A stretch of DNA of 64,000 nt from an uncultured Pelagibacteraceae bacterium (GTDB lineage Bacteria; Pseudomonadota; Alphaproteobacteria; Pelagibacterales; Pelagibacteraceae), in the NCBI GenBank assembly GCA_902577575.1, contig CACGZQ010000003.1, positions 28,084 through 92,083 of the forward strand, in the 5' to 3' direction. Below are positions 30,605 to 41,239 of the stretch, piece after piece; positions within the stretch are counted from its first letter, which is position 1; the number at the start of each line of letters is the position of its first letter. Made by a program: the position numbers and the translations under genes. Below the pieces are notes generated by a model. It saw only the letters and a program-made list of their open reading frames with translations, did no database searches and had not been told where the DNA came from.

Positions 30605-33472
30605 ATGATTGACGATAATTCAAAAGAATTTATTAAAAGACATATTGGTCCTTCTGAAGAAGATCAGTACAAAATGTTACAATACGTTGGCTATAAATCA
30701 TTAGAGGATCTAATGAGCAATACTGTGCCAGAAAAAATCTTATTAAAAGATGATCTTAAAATCGATCAGCCAATGTCAGAGAACGATGCTTTAAAAAAAT
30801 TAAAATTTATATCCAAAAAAAATAAAATCTTTAAAAACTTCATTGGAATGGGATACTATAATTCTATTACACCTAATGTAATTCTTAGAAATATTTTAGA
30901 AAATCCAGGATGGTATACATCTTATACACCTTACCAACCTGAAGTGGCGCAAGGTCGTCTTGAAATGCTTTTAAATTTTCAACAATCAATAATTGACTTA
31001 ACGGGCATGGATATAGCTAATGCTTCTTTGTTAGATGAAGCAACAGCAACAGCAGAGGCAGTAGGATTAAGCCAGAGATTAGATAAGACTAATTCAAAAA
31101 AAATATTTATTTCAAGCAATTGTAATCCTCAGACAATTGATCTCATAAAGACTAGAACAAATCCTTTTGGTTTAGAATTGATCATTGGTGACGAAAAAAA
31201 AGATCTTTCAAAAATTAATGAAGATATAATTTGCGGTGTTTTATCTTATCCGGGAACTTTAGGTGAGATAAACGATCCTAGTGAAAGCATCAGTCAAATT
31301 CACAAAAAAAACGGAAAAGCTATTTTGGTTTGTGACTTATTGGCTTTAGCAAGATTAAAAACCCCAGCTGAACTTGGAGCTGACATTGCTGTCGGTAGTG
31401 CTCAAAGATTTGGTATCCCAATGGGTTACGGCGGGCCTCACGCAGCATTTTTTGCTACAAAAGAGGAATTTAAAAGATCAATGCCAGGAAGAATAATAGG
31501 GGTTTCAAAAGATAGACATGGAAAAAAAGCTTACAGGCTTTCATTACAAACTAGGGAGCAACACATTCGAAGAGACAAAGCAACGAGTAATATTTGTACT
31601 GCTCAAGCTTTATTGGCTATCATTTCTGCTGCTTTTGCAATTTATCATGGACCTGAAGGAATACTTAAAATAGCGAATAGAACTTCTAAATTAGCAAAAA
31701 TCTTTGCTGATAATATTAAAGCAAGCGGTTATAAAATTCTATCAGATCATTTCTTCGATACCGTTACAATTAAAACCAATGAAAAAACAAATCCTATTTT
31801 TGAGGCTGCACTAAAAGAGAATATAAACCTCAGAAAAATCGATAAAGATCATTTATCTGTTGCGTTTGATGAAGCAAAAAAACTTGATGATGTTAACTTA
31901 TTGTTAAAAATATTTGGAATATCTAAAGTAATTAAACAAGACGTGAAGGTTGAACTAGATAATCTTCCAAAAAATCTTTTAAGAACATCAAAATACTTAA
32001 CTCATCCAGTTTTTAACAAATACCATTCTGAAACTGAGATGCTAAGATATTTAAAGAAACTAGAAGATTGTGATATTGCACTAAATAGATCAATGATTGC
32101 TTTAGGATCTTGTACAATGAAACTAAATGCAACAGCAGAATTAATTCCTATTACCTGGAAAGAGTTTTCACTTCCACATCCTTTTGTTCCTACAAATCAA
32201 ATGGAGGGTTACAAAATACTTTTTAATGATCTAATAAACGATTTGAAAGAAATTACTGGATATGACGCAGTTTCTTTACAACCTAACTCTGGGGCTCAAG
32301 GAGAGTATGCAGGTCTAATGACTATAAGAAAATTTCATAAAAATAACAAACAAGAAAATCGTAATGTTTGTCTAATTCCGGACTCAGCTCATGGAACTAA
32401 TCCAGCAAGTGCCCAAATGTGTGGGATGAAAGTGGTTGTAGTCAATTGTGACGACGATGGAAACGTGGACATAGACGATCTTAAAAATAAAGCTGAAAAA
32501 CACTCAAAAGATTTAGCTGCTTTAATGGTTACTTACCCCTCTACTCATGGAGTATTTGAAGAAAAAATCATGGATATTTGCGAAGTTATTCATAAGCATG
32601 GCGGACAAGTTTATATGGATGGAGCCAATCTAAACGCACTTGTGGGTGTCGCAAAACCAGGAAAATTTGGACCTGATGTTTGCCATATTAATTTACATAA
32701 AACATTCTGCATACCTCACGGCGGAGGTGGACCAGGAATGGGCCCAATCGCTTGCGCTAAGCATCTAGCAGATTTTTTACCAACACATGAAATTATTAAA
32801 GAGGCAGGTCCTAAGAATGGAATGGGAGCTGTATCAGCTGCACCCTGGGGTAGTTCAAGCATACTTCCAATATCCTGGATGTATATAAAGATGATGGGCG
32901 CTGAAGGATTGAAAAAAGCCTCACAAGTCTCAATTTTAAATGCAAATTATATTTCAAAAAAATTATCCAAAGATTACAAAGTTCTTTATACTGGTAAAAA
33001 TGGAAATGTTGCACATGAGTGTATAATTGATATCCGACCAATAAAAGCAAGTTCAGGAATCTCTGAGGAGGATTTAGCAAAAAGACTGATTGACTTTGGC
33101 TATCATGCTCCAACAATGTCATGGCCTGTTGCTGGTACAATTATGATTGAGCCAACTGAAAGTGAAAATTTGGAGGAGATTGATAAATTTTGTAATGCAC
33201 TTATAAAAATTAAAAAAGAAATTAATTTAGTGGAGTCATCAAAGTTTGACAAAATAGATAACCCGCTAAAAAATGCACCTCATACTTATGTCGAATTGGC
33301 CTCAAGTGAGTGGAAGCATGCTTACTCGAGAGAGGAAGCAGCTTTTCCCACTGAGTATGTAAAAAATAATAAATATTGGGCACCTGTTGCTAGAGTAGAT
33401 AACGTTTTTGGAGATAGAAATTTAGTATGTTCATGTCCTTCAATGGATGAATATAAAGATGAAGCTGCTTAA
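30605..33472 (+). CDS. gcvP: glycine dehydrogenase (decarboxylating), single-chain P protein
   Basis: FIGMGYYNSITPNVILRNILENPGWYTSYTPYQPEVAQGRLE; NLHKTFCIPHGGGGPGMGP. Confidence 0.97.
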   Translation: MIDDNSKEFIKRHIGPSEEDQYKMLQYVGYKSLEDLMSNTVPEKILLKDDLKIDQPMSENDALKKLKFISKKNKIFKNFIGMGYYNSITPNVILRNILENPGWYTSYTPYQPEVAQGRLEMLLNFQQSIIDLTGMDIANASLLDEATATAEAVGLSQRLDKTNSKKIFISSNCNPQTIDLIKTRTNPFGLELIIGDEKKDLSKINEDIICGVLSYPGTLGEINDPSESISQIHKKNGKAILVCDLLALARLKTPAELGADIAVGSAQRFGIPMGYGGPHAAFFATKEEFKRSMPGRIIGVSKDRHGKKAYRLSLQTREQHIRRDKATSNICTAQALLAIISAAFAIYHGPEGILKIANRTSKLAKIFADNIKASGYKILSDHFFDTVTIKTNEKTNPIFEAALKENINLRKIDKDHLSVAFDEAKKLDDVNLLLKIFGISKVIKQDVKVELDNLPKNLLRTSKYLTHPVFNKYHSETEMLRYLKKLEDCDIALNRSMIALGSCTMKLNATAELIPITWKEFSLPHPFVPTNQMEGYKILFNDLINDLKEITGYDAVSLQPNSGAQGEYAGLMTIRKFHKNNKQENRNVCLIPDSAHGTNPASAQMCGMKVVVVNCDDDGNVDIDDLKNKAEKHSKDLAALMVTYPSTHGVFEEKIMDICEVIHKHGGQVYMDGANLNALVGVAKPGKFGPDVCHINLHKTFCIPHGGGGPGMGPIACAKHLADFLPTHEIIKEAGPKNGMGAVSAAPWGSSSILPISWMYIKMMGAEGLKKASQVSILNANYISKKLSKDYKVLYTGKNGNVAHECIIDIRPIKASSGISEEDLAKRLIDFGYHAPTMSWPVAGTIMIEPTESENLEEIDKFCNALIKIKKEINLVESSKFDKIDNPLKNAPHTYVELASSEWKHAYSREEAAFPTEYVKNNKYWAPVARVDNVFGDRNLVCSCPSMDEYKDEAA

Positions 33473-33481
33473 TCTCTTTTA

Positions 33482-34708
33482 ATGAAAATTGCTGTTATCG
33501 GCTCAGGTATCTCAGGATTATCTTCCGCATATTTTCTCTCAAAAAAATATAAAGTTGACCTATACGAAAAAGAAGATCACTTTGGAGGTCATTCTTTTAC
33601 CTATGAGATAAAAGAAGATGATAGAATTGTTCCAGTAGATCTAGGCTTTATTGTTTTTAATGAGGTTACTTATCCAAATTTAGTAAATTTTTTTAATGAA
33701 TTAAAAGTTCCTTATGAAAAAAGTGACATGTCATTTTCTGTATCAATTAAGAATAGTAATGTTGAATATAGCGGAAGTGGTTTAGGAGGTATTTTTGCTA
33801 ATAAATTAAATCTTCTTAATTTAAAATTTTTATACATGATTAGAGAGATAATTTCATTTTATAAAACTGCTCCAAAATTACTTGAAAGTGAGATTAAAGA
33901 AGAGACTCTAGGAAATTTTCTTAATAAAAAAAAATTATCAAAATACTTCATCGAGTATCACTTAATTCCCATGGTAGCTGCTATCTGGTCCATGCCATTT
34001 AATAAAGCAAAGGAAATGCCATTAAAATTTTTTTTAAATTTTTTTACTAATCATGGTTTATTTAAATTTAAAAATAGACCTCAATGGTACACAGTTTCAA
34101 ATAGAAGTAGAGCTTATGTAAAAAAAGTAACGGATAAAATTAGTGGGGAAATTTTTAAAAATTATAAAGTGGATAAGTTAATTAGAAGCGATGACAATAT
34201 CAGGGTAATTATTGGCAATGAATATGTTGACTATGATCAAGTAGTTCTAGCTTCCCATGCAGACCAAAGTTTAAGAATGTTAGAAAAACCGACAGAACAA
34301 GAAAAAAATATATTGGAAAAATTTAATTACGTGAAGAATGAGGCTTACTTACATACTGATAAGAGATTGATGCCTCACAAAAAAAGGGCCTGGTCTAGTT
34401 GGAATTCTGTTTCAGATGGAGAAAAGACATGCATTACCTATTGGTTAAATAAACTACAAAATTTAAATACATCTAAAGACTATTTTTTAACTTTAAACCC
34501 TATTTATAAAATTAACGAAAATTCTGTTATAAAAAAAGTTGATTTTACACACCCATATTTGAATTCAAAGAATACCGCACTTCAAAAAGATCTAAGATTA
34601 ATACAAGGAAAAAAAAGAACTTGGTTTTGTGGAAGTTATTTTGGTTACGGATTTCATGAAGATGGATTAAAATCATCTATAGATTTGATAAATAACTTTA
34701 AAATTTGA
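33482..34708 (+). CDS. FAD-dependent amine oxidase/oxidoreductase
   Basis: AVIGSGISGLSSAYFLSKKYKVDLYEKEDHFGGHSFTY. Confidence 0.9.
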   Translation: MKIAVIGSGISGLSSAYFLSKKYKVDLYEKEDHFGGHSFTYEIKEDDRIVPVDLGFIVFNEVTYPNLVNFFNELKVPYEKSDMSFSVSIKNSNVEYSGSGLGGIFANKLNLLNLKFLYMIREIISFYKTAPKLLESEIKEETLGNFLNKKKLSKYFIEYHLIPMVAAIWSMPFNKAKEMPLKFFLNFFTNHGLFKFKNRPQWYTVSNRSRAYVKKVTDKISGEIFKNYKVDKLIRSDDNIRVIIGNEYVDYDQVVLASHADQSLRMLEKPTEQEKNILEKFNYVKNEAYLHTDKRLMPHKKRAWSSWNSVSDGEKTCITYWLNKLQNLNTSKDYFLTLNPIYKINENSVIKKVDFTHPYLNSKNTALQKDLRLIQGKKRTWFCGSYFGYGFHEDGLKSSIDLINNFKI

Positions 34709-35466
34709 TGAATTCCTGCATTTACAACGGTGAAGTAACTCACACAAGATTTAAACCTGTAAGACATTTTTTAAAATATAAAACTTTTTCATTTTTAATT
34801 GATTTAGATGAAATCAATCAATTAGACAGTTCAATAAATATTTTCTCTCATAATAAATTTAACATTTTTAGCTTTTACGATAAAGATCATGGTGAACGTG
34901 ACGGAAGTGATTTAAAAGAGTGGGTTCTTAAAAACATTAGTAAGTTCAATATAAAAGGTAAAATTAATAAAGTTAAAATACTTTGTTATCCAAGAATTTT
35001 TGGCTATGTGTTCAACCCTTTAAGCATTTTTTACTGCTACGAGGATAATCAATTGAGGGCAATTTTTTACGAAGTAAAGAATACTTTTAATGAGCAACAC
35101 ACATATATTTTTGAAATTAAAGATAGTGAAGAAATAGCTCAAAAATGCAGAAAAAAGTTTTACGTTTCACCATTTATGGATATGGAAACTTACTATAATT
35201 TTAAATTACTTAACCCCAGTGATAAACTCTTAGTCTTTATAAAACAAACAGACTCGAAAGGAACAGTTTTAACAGCTACCCAAACAGGAGAAAGAAAAGA
35301 ATTCAGCCCAAAACAACTCATGCTTAACTTTTTTAAGTATCCCCTAATGACAATTAAAATTATTAGTTCGATACATTTTGAAGCATTTCTTTTGTGGAAA
35401 AAAGGGGCAATATATAGAAAAAGAAATATCAAATTAAAAAATAATTTAAGTTACGAGGAATATTAA
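34705..35466 (+). CDS. DUF1365 family protein
   Basis: YNGEVTHTRFKPVRHFLKYKTFSFLIDLDE; FGYVFNPLSIFYCYE; SPFMDMETYYNF. Confidence 0.92.
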   Translation: MMNSCIYNGEVTHTRFKPVRHFLKYKTFSFLIDLDEINQLDSSINIFSHNKFNIFSFYDKDHGERDGSDLKEWVLKNISKFNIKGKINKVKILCYPRIFGYVFNPLSIFYCYEDNQLRAIFYEVKNTFNEQHTYIFEIKDSEEIAQKCRKKFYVSPFMDMETYYNFKLLNPSDKLLVFIKQTDSKGTVLTATQTGERKEFSPKQLMLNFFKYPLMTIKIISSIHFEAFLLWKKGAIYRKRNIKLKNNLSYEEY

Positions 35467-36656
35467 TGAGTTTAATAAAAATTTCAGAAAGATTCGTACT
35501 AAATAAATTGAAAAAAATCTCACAAGGAAATCTAAAGCTCATAAATTATGATGGAAAAGTTTTTCATTTTGGTGACTTAGAGAGTAAATTATCATCAGAT
35601 ATCAAAATTAATAAACCTAATTTTTACCTAAATGTCATTATGGGTGGAAGCTCAGCTTTAGGTGAAGCTCACATGAAAAAAGATTTTTATTCCTCAAATT
35701 TAACAAATTTAATTGAACTTACAGCGAGAAATATTAATACAATCTATTCTTTTTCAGGAAGTTTAAAATTACAAAAAATCAAAAATTTTCTAAAAAAAAT
35801 ATTTGCATCAAATACAAAATCTAAAAGTAAAAAATATATTTCAAAACATTATGATTTAGGGAATGAATTTTTTTCGTCGTGGCTTGATAAATCTCTTACT
35901 TATTCAAGCGCAGTCTATAAAAACGAGAAAGATGATTTAGAAATCGCTCAAAGAAATAAATTTCAAGAGCTTATAAATTTAATGAATATTAAAGATGGAA
36001 ACAAGGTTTTAGAGATAGGGTGTGGTTGGGGCGGATTTGCAGAATTTTTAGCTAAAAATTATGATGTGAGTGTTGACTGTATCACAATTTCTAAAAATCA
36101 ATACGAGTTTACAAAAAAGAGGATTTTTAACTCAGGACTAAACAATAAAGTTAATGTTAAATTTTTAGATTACAGAGATCTCAAGGAAAAATATGATCAC
36201 GTAGCTTCGATAGAAATGATAGAAGCTGTTGGTGAAAAATACATGGACCAATATTTTGGTACAATTAAAAATGTTCTTAATTATGGGGGAACTGCTGCAA
36301 TTCAAGGTATCGTGATAAAAGATGACTTATTTGAAAGATATAGAGCAAATGAGGATTTTATTCAAAAATATATATTTCCAGGGGGGTTTTTACCCTCAAT
36401 TCAATTTATGGAAAATCTAATTAAAAAAAATGGTCTAAAACTAGAAAAAATTAATACCTACTCCGACGATTATGCCAGAACTTTAGCAACTTGGAGAAAA
36501 AATTTTTTAGGTGCTTGGGAAAAAATTAGCCCTCTTGGTTTTGATGAATATTTTAAGCGTATGTGGGAATTTTACTTATCTTATTGTGAAGGCGGTTTTA
36601 AGTCTAGAAACATTAACTTGATTCAATTCTCTATGTCTAATAGATATTCGTCATGA
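35466..36656 (+). CDS. cfa: cyclopropane-fatty-acyl-phospholipid synthase family protein
   Basis: YDLGNEFFSSWLDKSLTYSSAVY; VLEIGCGWGGFAEF; FIQKYIFPGGFLPS. Confidence 0.93.
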   Translation: MSLIKISERFVLNKLKKISQGNLKLINYDGKVFHFGDLESKLSSDIKINKPNFYLNVIMGGSSALGEAHMKKDFYSSNLTNLIELTARNINTIYSFSGSLKLQKIKNFLKKIFASNTKSKSKKYISKHYDLGNEFFSSWLDKSLTYSSAVYKNEKDDLEIAQRNKFQELINLMNIKDGNKVLEIGCGWGGFAEFLAKNYDVSVDCITISKNQYEFTKKRIFNSGLNNKVNVKFLDYRDLKEKYDHVASIEMIEAVGEKYMDQYFGTIKNVLNYGGTAAIQGIVIKDDLFERYRANEDFIQKYIFPGGFLPSIQFMENLIKKNGLKLEKINTYSDDYARTLATWRKNFLGAWEKISPLGFDEYFKRMWEFYLSYCEGGFKSRNINLIQFSMSNRYSS

Positions 36657-37177
36657 AAAAATTTATAGTACTAATTTTACTAATTTTAACAACAGGATGT
36701 GCAAACAAAATGAAACCGACAGATTTTAAAGATCAAAAACCAAGACTATTTATCGAAAATTATTTATCGGGTAATGTCAAAGCTTGGGGAGTATTACAAA
36801 ATAGATCTGGAAAAGTTACAAGACAATTTAAAGCTGATTTAAATGGAAAATGGGATGGTTCTCAATTAATTTTAGACGAAGTTTTTGATTGGAATGATGG
36901 GGAAAGGCAAACTCGTCAATGGACTATTAAAAAAATTGATGAACATAACTACGAGGGAACAGCCTCTGATGTAGTTGGAACAGCTAAAGGATATTCATAT
37001 GGTCCAGCTTTTAAATTTGAATATGTATTGCTGGTGCCCGTCAAAGGCAAAAATATTAAAATTACTTTTGATGATTGGATTTTCATGCAGGATGATCGCG
37101 TAGCAATAAACAGAGCGACAATGACTAAATTTGGAATTAAAGTAGCAGAATTAACCGTAATGTTTGTAAAAGATTGA
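36653..37177 (+). CDS. DUF3833 family lipoprotein
   Basis: Lipobox LTTGCANK; FKADLNGKWDGSQLILDEVFDWNDGERQTRQW. Confidence 0.85.
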   Translation: MKKFIVLILLILTTGCANKMKPTDFKDQKPRLFIENYLSGNVKAWGVLQNRSGKVTRQFKADLNGKWDGSQLILDEVFDWNDGERQTRQWTIKKIDEHNYEGTASDVVGTAKGYSYGPAFKFEYVLLVPVKGKNIKITFDDWIFMQDDRVAINRATMTKFGIKVAELTVMFVKD

Positions 37178-37178
37178 T

Positions 37179-37763
37179 ATGTTTGAGCTTCCTAAATTAG
37201 ATTACAATAATTCAGCTCTTTCTCCAATAATGTCAGAGCAAACTTTGGATTTACATCATGGCAAACATCATCAAACATATATTACAAATCTAAATAATTT
37301 CATAAAAGGTACTGATTATGAAAAATTATCTTTGGAAGATATAATTAAAAAATCATCAAATGAAAAAAAAGCAGGAATTTTCAACAATGCAAGCCAACAT
37401 TGGAATCATAATCTTTTTTGGAAGTGCATAAAACCTAATGGCGGAGGAAATGTTCCATCTAAGCTTGAAAGTAAAATTAAAGAAGATTTTGGAGATTTTG
37501 AAAAATTTAGGGAGGAATTTATCAATGCTGGAGTTACTCAGTTTGGATCTGGATGGTGTTGGTTGTCTTTAAAAGAAGATAAGCTCGTAGTAACTAAATC
37601 ACCAAATGCTGAAAACCCAATAATTCATAATATGAAACCTATACTAGGTTGTGATGTGTGGGAGCACTCGTATTACTTAGATTACAGAAATAAAAGACCA
37701 GCTTATTTAGAAAATTTTTTTGATAAATTAATCAATTGGGAATACGTTAACTCTCTTCTTTAA
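37179..37763 (+). CDS. sodB: superoxide dismutase Fe/Mn type
   Basis: TLDLHHGKHHQTYITNLNNF; NNASQHWNHNLFW; DVWEHSYYLDYRNKRPAYLE. Confidence 0.97.
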   Translation: MFELPKLDYNNSALSPIMSEQTLDLHHGKHHQTYITNLNNFIKGTDYEKLSLEDIIKKSSNEKKAGIFNNASQHWNHNLFWKCIKPNGGGNVPSKLESKIKEDFGDFEKFREEFINAGVTQFGSGWCWLSLKEDKLVVTKSPNAENPIIHNMKPILGCDVWEHSYYLDYRNKRPAYLENFFDKLINWEYVNSLL

Positions 37764-38516
37764 TTATCGTTTAACAAGTTTATCAACTAGAAATAAATAA
37801 AGTCTATAAGGTAATATTCTTAAAAATTTTAAAGTTAAAGTTAATCCTTTTGGGAAATGGATTTCAAAAGCATTTCCTTTCACCAAGCCATTATAAATTT
37901 TATCTGCGGCGTATTCAGGAGTTTTTAAAAACGGCATAGGAAACTCGTTTTTATCGGTCAAGGGAGTTTTGATGAAACCTGGTGATACAACTGAGACCCT
38001 CACTCCAAATTTTTTAAAATCAAAGTAAATACTTTCGCTAAAATTAGTTAAAGCAGCTTTTGAAGGACCGTAACCACTTGAATTTGGCAGACCTCTGTAA
38101 CCTGCAATTGAAGAAACTATCGAAATGTGTCCAGATTTCTTATTTTTAAAATAATCTTCAACAACTTTTACGCAATCAATAACCCCTAAAAAATTAACAT
38201 TAATTACATTTTTAATTTTATCTGGATCTATATTTTGCTCATCTTTTGGCTCGTAAGTTCCACTGGAGAACAAACAAATGTCAATATCACCAAAAGTATT
38301 TAAAATATCTTTAAAAACATTATTTATTTGGGATTTGCTCGTTACATCTAGAGGAAATGAACTTATGTTGTTATGCTCAGCTAACTTATCCAAAAGTTCT
38401 TTTCTTCTTGCAGATACTGCAACTTTCCAACCCTCGTTAGCAAATTTTTCAGCTACTGCCTTTCCAATTCCGCTACTTGCACCTGTAATCCATATTTTTT
38501 TCTGATTTTCAGACAT
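37764..38516 (-). CDS. short-chain dehydrogenase/reductase
   Basis: TGASSGIGKAVAEKFA; SGYGPSKAALTNF. Confidence 0.9.
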   Translation of the reverse strand: MSENQKKIWITGASSGIGKAVAEKFANEGWKVAVSARRKELLDKLAEHNNISSFPLDVTSKSQINNVFKDILNTFGDIDICLFSSGTYEPKDEQNIDPDKIKNVINVNFLGVIDCVKVVEDYFKNKKSGHISIVSSIAGYRGLPNSSGYGPSKAALTNFSESIYFDFKKFGVRVSVVSPGFIKTPLTDKNEFPMPFLKTPEYAADKIYNGLVKGNAFEIHFPKGLTLTLKFLRILPYRLYLFLVDKLVKR

Positions 38517-38537
38517 AAATTAGTTATACCTTAATTT

Positions 38538-39002
38538 ATGACTAAGAATAAATATTTATCTCTTACATTCATTCTTTTAATAACATTTTTGGCATCTGGG
38601 ATTGGTGGATTTACTACTTCGACTTTTAAAGAGCCTTGGTATTCTCAGATAATTCTTCCAAGTTTTAATCCTCCGAGCTGGGTGTTTGGGCCTGTTTGGA
38701 CAGTTTTGTATATCTTAATGTCAGTAGCAATTTGGCGTATTTGGATAAACTACTATGATAATAAAATTTTAAATTTATATTTTTTACACCTCTTTTTTAA
38801 TATGATTTGGAGTATTATTTTTTTTGGTTTTCATCAAATAGGACTAGCATTACTAGATTTAGTTTTAATTCTCATATTTATAGTTATCTTAATGAAAATT
38901 TATTACTTGAAGGATAAGATTAGTTTTTCTTTAATGGTCCCTTACTTTTTATGGAGCGGTTATGCCTTAGTTTTAAATTTTAATATTTTTATTTTAAACT
39001 AA
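38538..39002 (+). CDS. TspO/MBR family protein
   Basis: EPWYSQIILPSFNPPSWVFGPVWTVLYILMSVAIWRIW. Confidence 0.92.
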   Translation: MTKNKYLSLTFILLITFLASGIGGFTTSTFKEPWYSQIILPSFNPPSWVFGPVWTVLYILMSVAIWRIWINYYDNKILNLYFLHLFFNMIWSIIFFGFHQIGLALLDLVLILIFIVILMKIYYLKDKISFSLMVPYFLWSGYALVLNFNIFILN

Positions 39003-39020
39003 ATTAAGCTATACACACGC

Positions 39021-39815
39021 ATGAATTACAAAAAAACTTTTAATTTTTTAAAATCTTTACCTATAAAATTAAATTCGTTTTACAAAAAAAAATCAAAATC
39101 CTTAATTAAAGTAAACAACAAGTCAAAAGATAAGAAAGATTTTGATCCGGTAACTAATTTTGATAAATCTTTTGAAAAATATATAAGATCATTAATTCAA
39201 AAAAAATTTCCTAAGGATTCTATCATTGGAGAAGAGTTTGACGATAAAAAGTCTGATAATCATTTTCAATGGTCAATCGATCCGATAGACGGAACAAGAG
39301 CTTTTGTTATTGGAGCGCCGACTTGGTCCAATTTAATAGGCCTTTCTTTTAAGGAAAAATCAAAAGTTGGATTAGCAAATTTTCCAGAATTAAATAAATT
39401 TTATATAAATGATCAAACAAAATCCTATATTTTTAAAAATAATAAAAAAAAAATTCTTAAATCCTCTAATAACAGCAATTTAGAAACAGTTAAAATTATC
39501 GGAAACTTTCATGGGACCTTAAGTTATGAAAGACAAAGAAAGGTTATAAAGAAATTTGGATGGTCATTTAGATTAGCTGGTTTTGATGCCTTGAATTATT
39601 GTTTATTAGCTGAAGGAACAGTTGATGCTGTAATAGAAGCTAACTTAAAGCCTTACGATATTTTACCTTTAATACCCATCATCAAAAACTCAGGTGCAAT
39701 TGTGACTAATTGGAATAATGAACCTGCAGAAATAGGAGGTAATATTATTGCTTCATCTAATAAAGCTTTACATAACAAGATTCTAAGATTACTAAAACCT
39801 TTTACAAAAAAATGA
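39021..39815 (+). CDS. inositol monophosphatase family protein, probable histidinol-phosphatase
   Basis: DPVTNFDKSFEKYIRSLI, IGEEFDD, IDPIDGTRAFVIGAPTW. Confidence 0.85.
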   Translation: MNYKKTFNFLKSLPIKLNSFYKKKSKSLIKVNNKSKDKKDFDPVTNFDKSFEKYIRSLIQKKFPKDSIIGEEFDDKKSDNHFQWSIDPIDGTRAFVIGAPTWSNLIGLSFKEKSKVGLANFPELNKFYINDQTKSYIFKNNKKKILKSSNNSNLETVKIIGNFHGTLSYERQRKVIKKFGWSFRLAGFDALNYCLLAEGTVDAVIEANLKPYDILPLIPIIKNSGAIVTNWNNEPAEIGGNIIASSNKALHNKILRLLKPFTKK

Positions 39816-40333
39816 TTAATTTGTTTATAAATAGAGTTTTTAGAGCTATTAAAATAGATATAGATCTTTACGAAGAAGTTGAAAAAGATAAAAAAGCAAC
39901 TTTTCAAGCTGGTATAGTAGTTGTTTTATCTAGTTTAGCCGCAGGAGTTGGCTCAATACATTTAGGTGCTTCAAATTTTTTAGTTGCACCTGCATTATCT
40001 TTGCTAAGTTGGTATGTTTGGGCTTATGTTATTTACTTTGTTGGGGTTAAATTATTTAGAGATCCAAACACGAAAAGTGATCATGGAGAACTTTTAAGGA
40101 CTATAGGTTTTTCTAGTGCACCTGGTTTGATAAGGGTTTTTGGAGTTACACCTGAGTTAATGACTGTAACTTTTGTAGGTTCTGCATTTTGGATGTTAGC
40201 CTGTATGGTCGTAGCTGTAAAATCTGCGTTAGATTATGAAAGTCTGTGGAAGGCTTTCGGAGTTGTTGTTGTTTCTTGGTTGTTTCAAGCGTTCTTCTTA
40301 TTCTTGATAATCGTTTTATTTAAAGGCTTTTAA
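39812..40333 (+). CDS. YIP1 family membrane protein
   Basis: Multi-TM; ATFQAGIVVVLSSLAAGVG, GFSSAPGLIRVFG. Confidence 0.8.
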   Translation: MINLFINRVFRAIKIDIDLYEEVEKDKKATFQAGIVVVLSSLAAGVGSIHLGASNFLVAPALSLLSWYVWAYVIYFVGVKLFRDPNTKSDHGELLRTIGFSSAPGLIRVFGVTPELMTVTFVGSAFWMLACMVVAVKSALDYESLWKAFGVVVVSWLFQAFFLFLIIVLFKGF

Positions 40334-40644
40334 ATTGGAAATATTGTTTTAGCTAAATTACAGCTCGTACAAATCTTGTAGCTATACATGATTAAGTTTT
40401 GTTTTACGCTCTCATCCTCTTTTTTACACTCTTCGCAAACATTATTAAGTTCAATATTCTTACTTATTACCCAAGCTCTATGATAAAAATTATCAATATT
40501 TTTTTGAATTAATCCTTTAGCTACTTTATTAGCCTCTTCTTTATTATATGGACCGTGAACAACTTTTGTTTGCTCATCTAATGTATCAATTTTATTGGGG
40601 TTTTTGTGAATTCCTTCTATGACAATAAATCCATCGTTTTTCAT
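40330..40644 (-). CDS. hypothetical protein with two CxxC pairs
   Basis: VCEECKK and ICTSCN; divergent from msrA. Confidence 0.65.
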   Translation of the reverse strand: MKNDGFIVIEGIHKNPNKIDTLDEQTKVVHGPYNKEEANKVAKGLIQKNIDNFYHRAWVISKNIELNNVCEECKKEDESVKQNLIMYSYKICTSCNLAKTIFPI

Positions 40645-40669
40645 AATTATTGATATATCATTTTTTTAT

Positions 40670-41239
40670 ATGAAAAAAATTTTACTTTTTGTCACTATAT
40701 TCTTCATTGAACATAATTCTTACGCCTTGGAAAAAAAAGCTTATTTTGCTGGCGGTTGCTTTTGGTGCATGGAAGAGTCATTTGATCAAGTAGAGGGAGT
40801 AATCTCATCAATTTCTGGATATTCAGGAGGTCACTTAAAAAACCCTACTTATCAAGATGTAATTTATAAAGATACTGGCCACGTAGAGGCTATAGAAATC
40901 ACGTATGACTCAAATATTGTTAGCTATGAGAGTCTTTTAAATGTTTATTGGAGAAATATAGATCCTTTCGATTCGGAAGGTCAGTTTTGCGATAAAGGTA
41001 AAAGCTATAGATCAGTAATTTTTTTTCAGAATCAACTAGAGAAAGAATTTATTAATAAATCTTTTAAAAATTTAGAAAGTAAATTCGATAGGGAAATAGT
41101 AACTTTAGTTTGGAAATTCAAGGAATTCTATCCAGCGGAAGATTATCACCAAGATTATTATGAAAAAAATTTTATTCGTTATTTAATGTATAAAAAGGCG
41201 TGTAAAAGAGAAGATACCTTGAAAAACATATGGAACTAA
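40670..41239 (+). CDS. msrA: peptide-methionine (S)-S-oxide reductase, exported
   Basis: AYFAGGCFWCMEESFDQVEGV; signal peptide from internal Met at 40670. Confidence 0.93.
   Translation: MKKILLFVTIFFIEHNSYALEKKAYFAGGCFWCMEESFDQVEGVISSISGYSGGHLKNPTYQDVIYKDTGHVEAIEITYDSNIVSYESLLNVYWRNIDPFDSEGQFCDKGKSYRSVIFFQNQLEKEFINKSFKNLESKFDREIVTLVWKFKEFYPAEDYHQDYYEKNFIRYLMYKKACKREDTLKNIWN

Noticed and set aside
32811-33140. 109-aa minus-strand ORF
   Set aside because: Antisense to gcvP, which is full length with conserved motifs.
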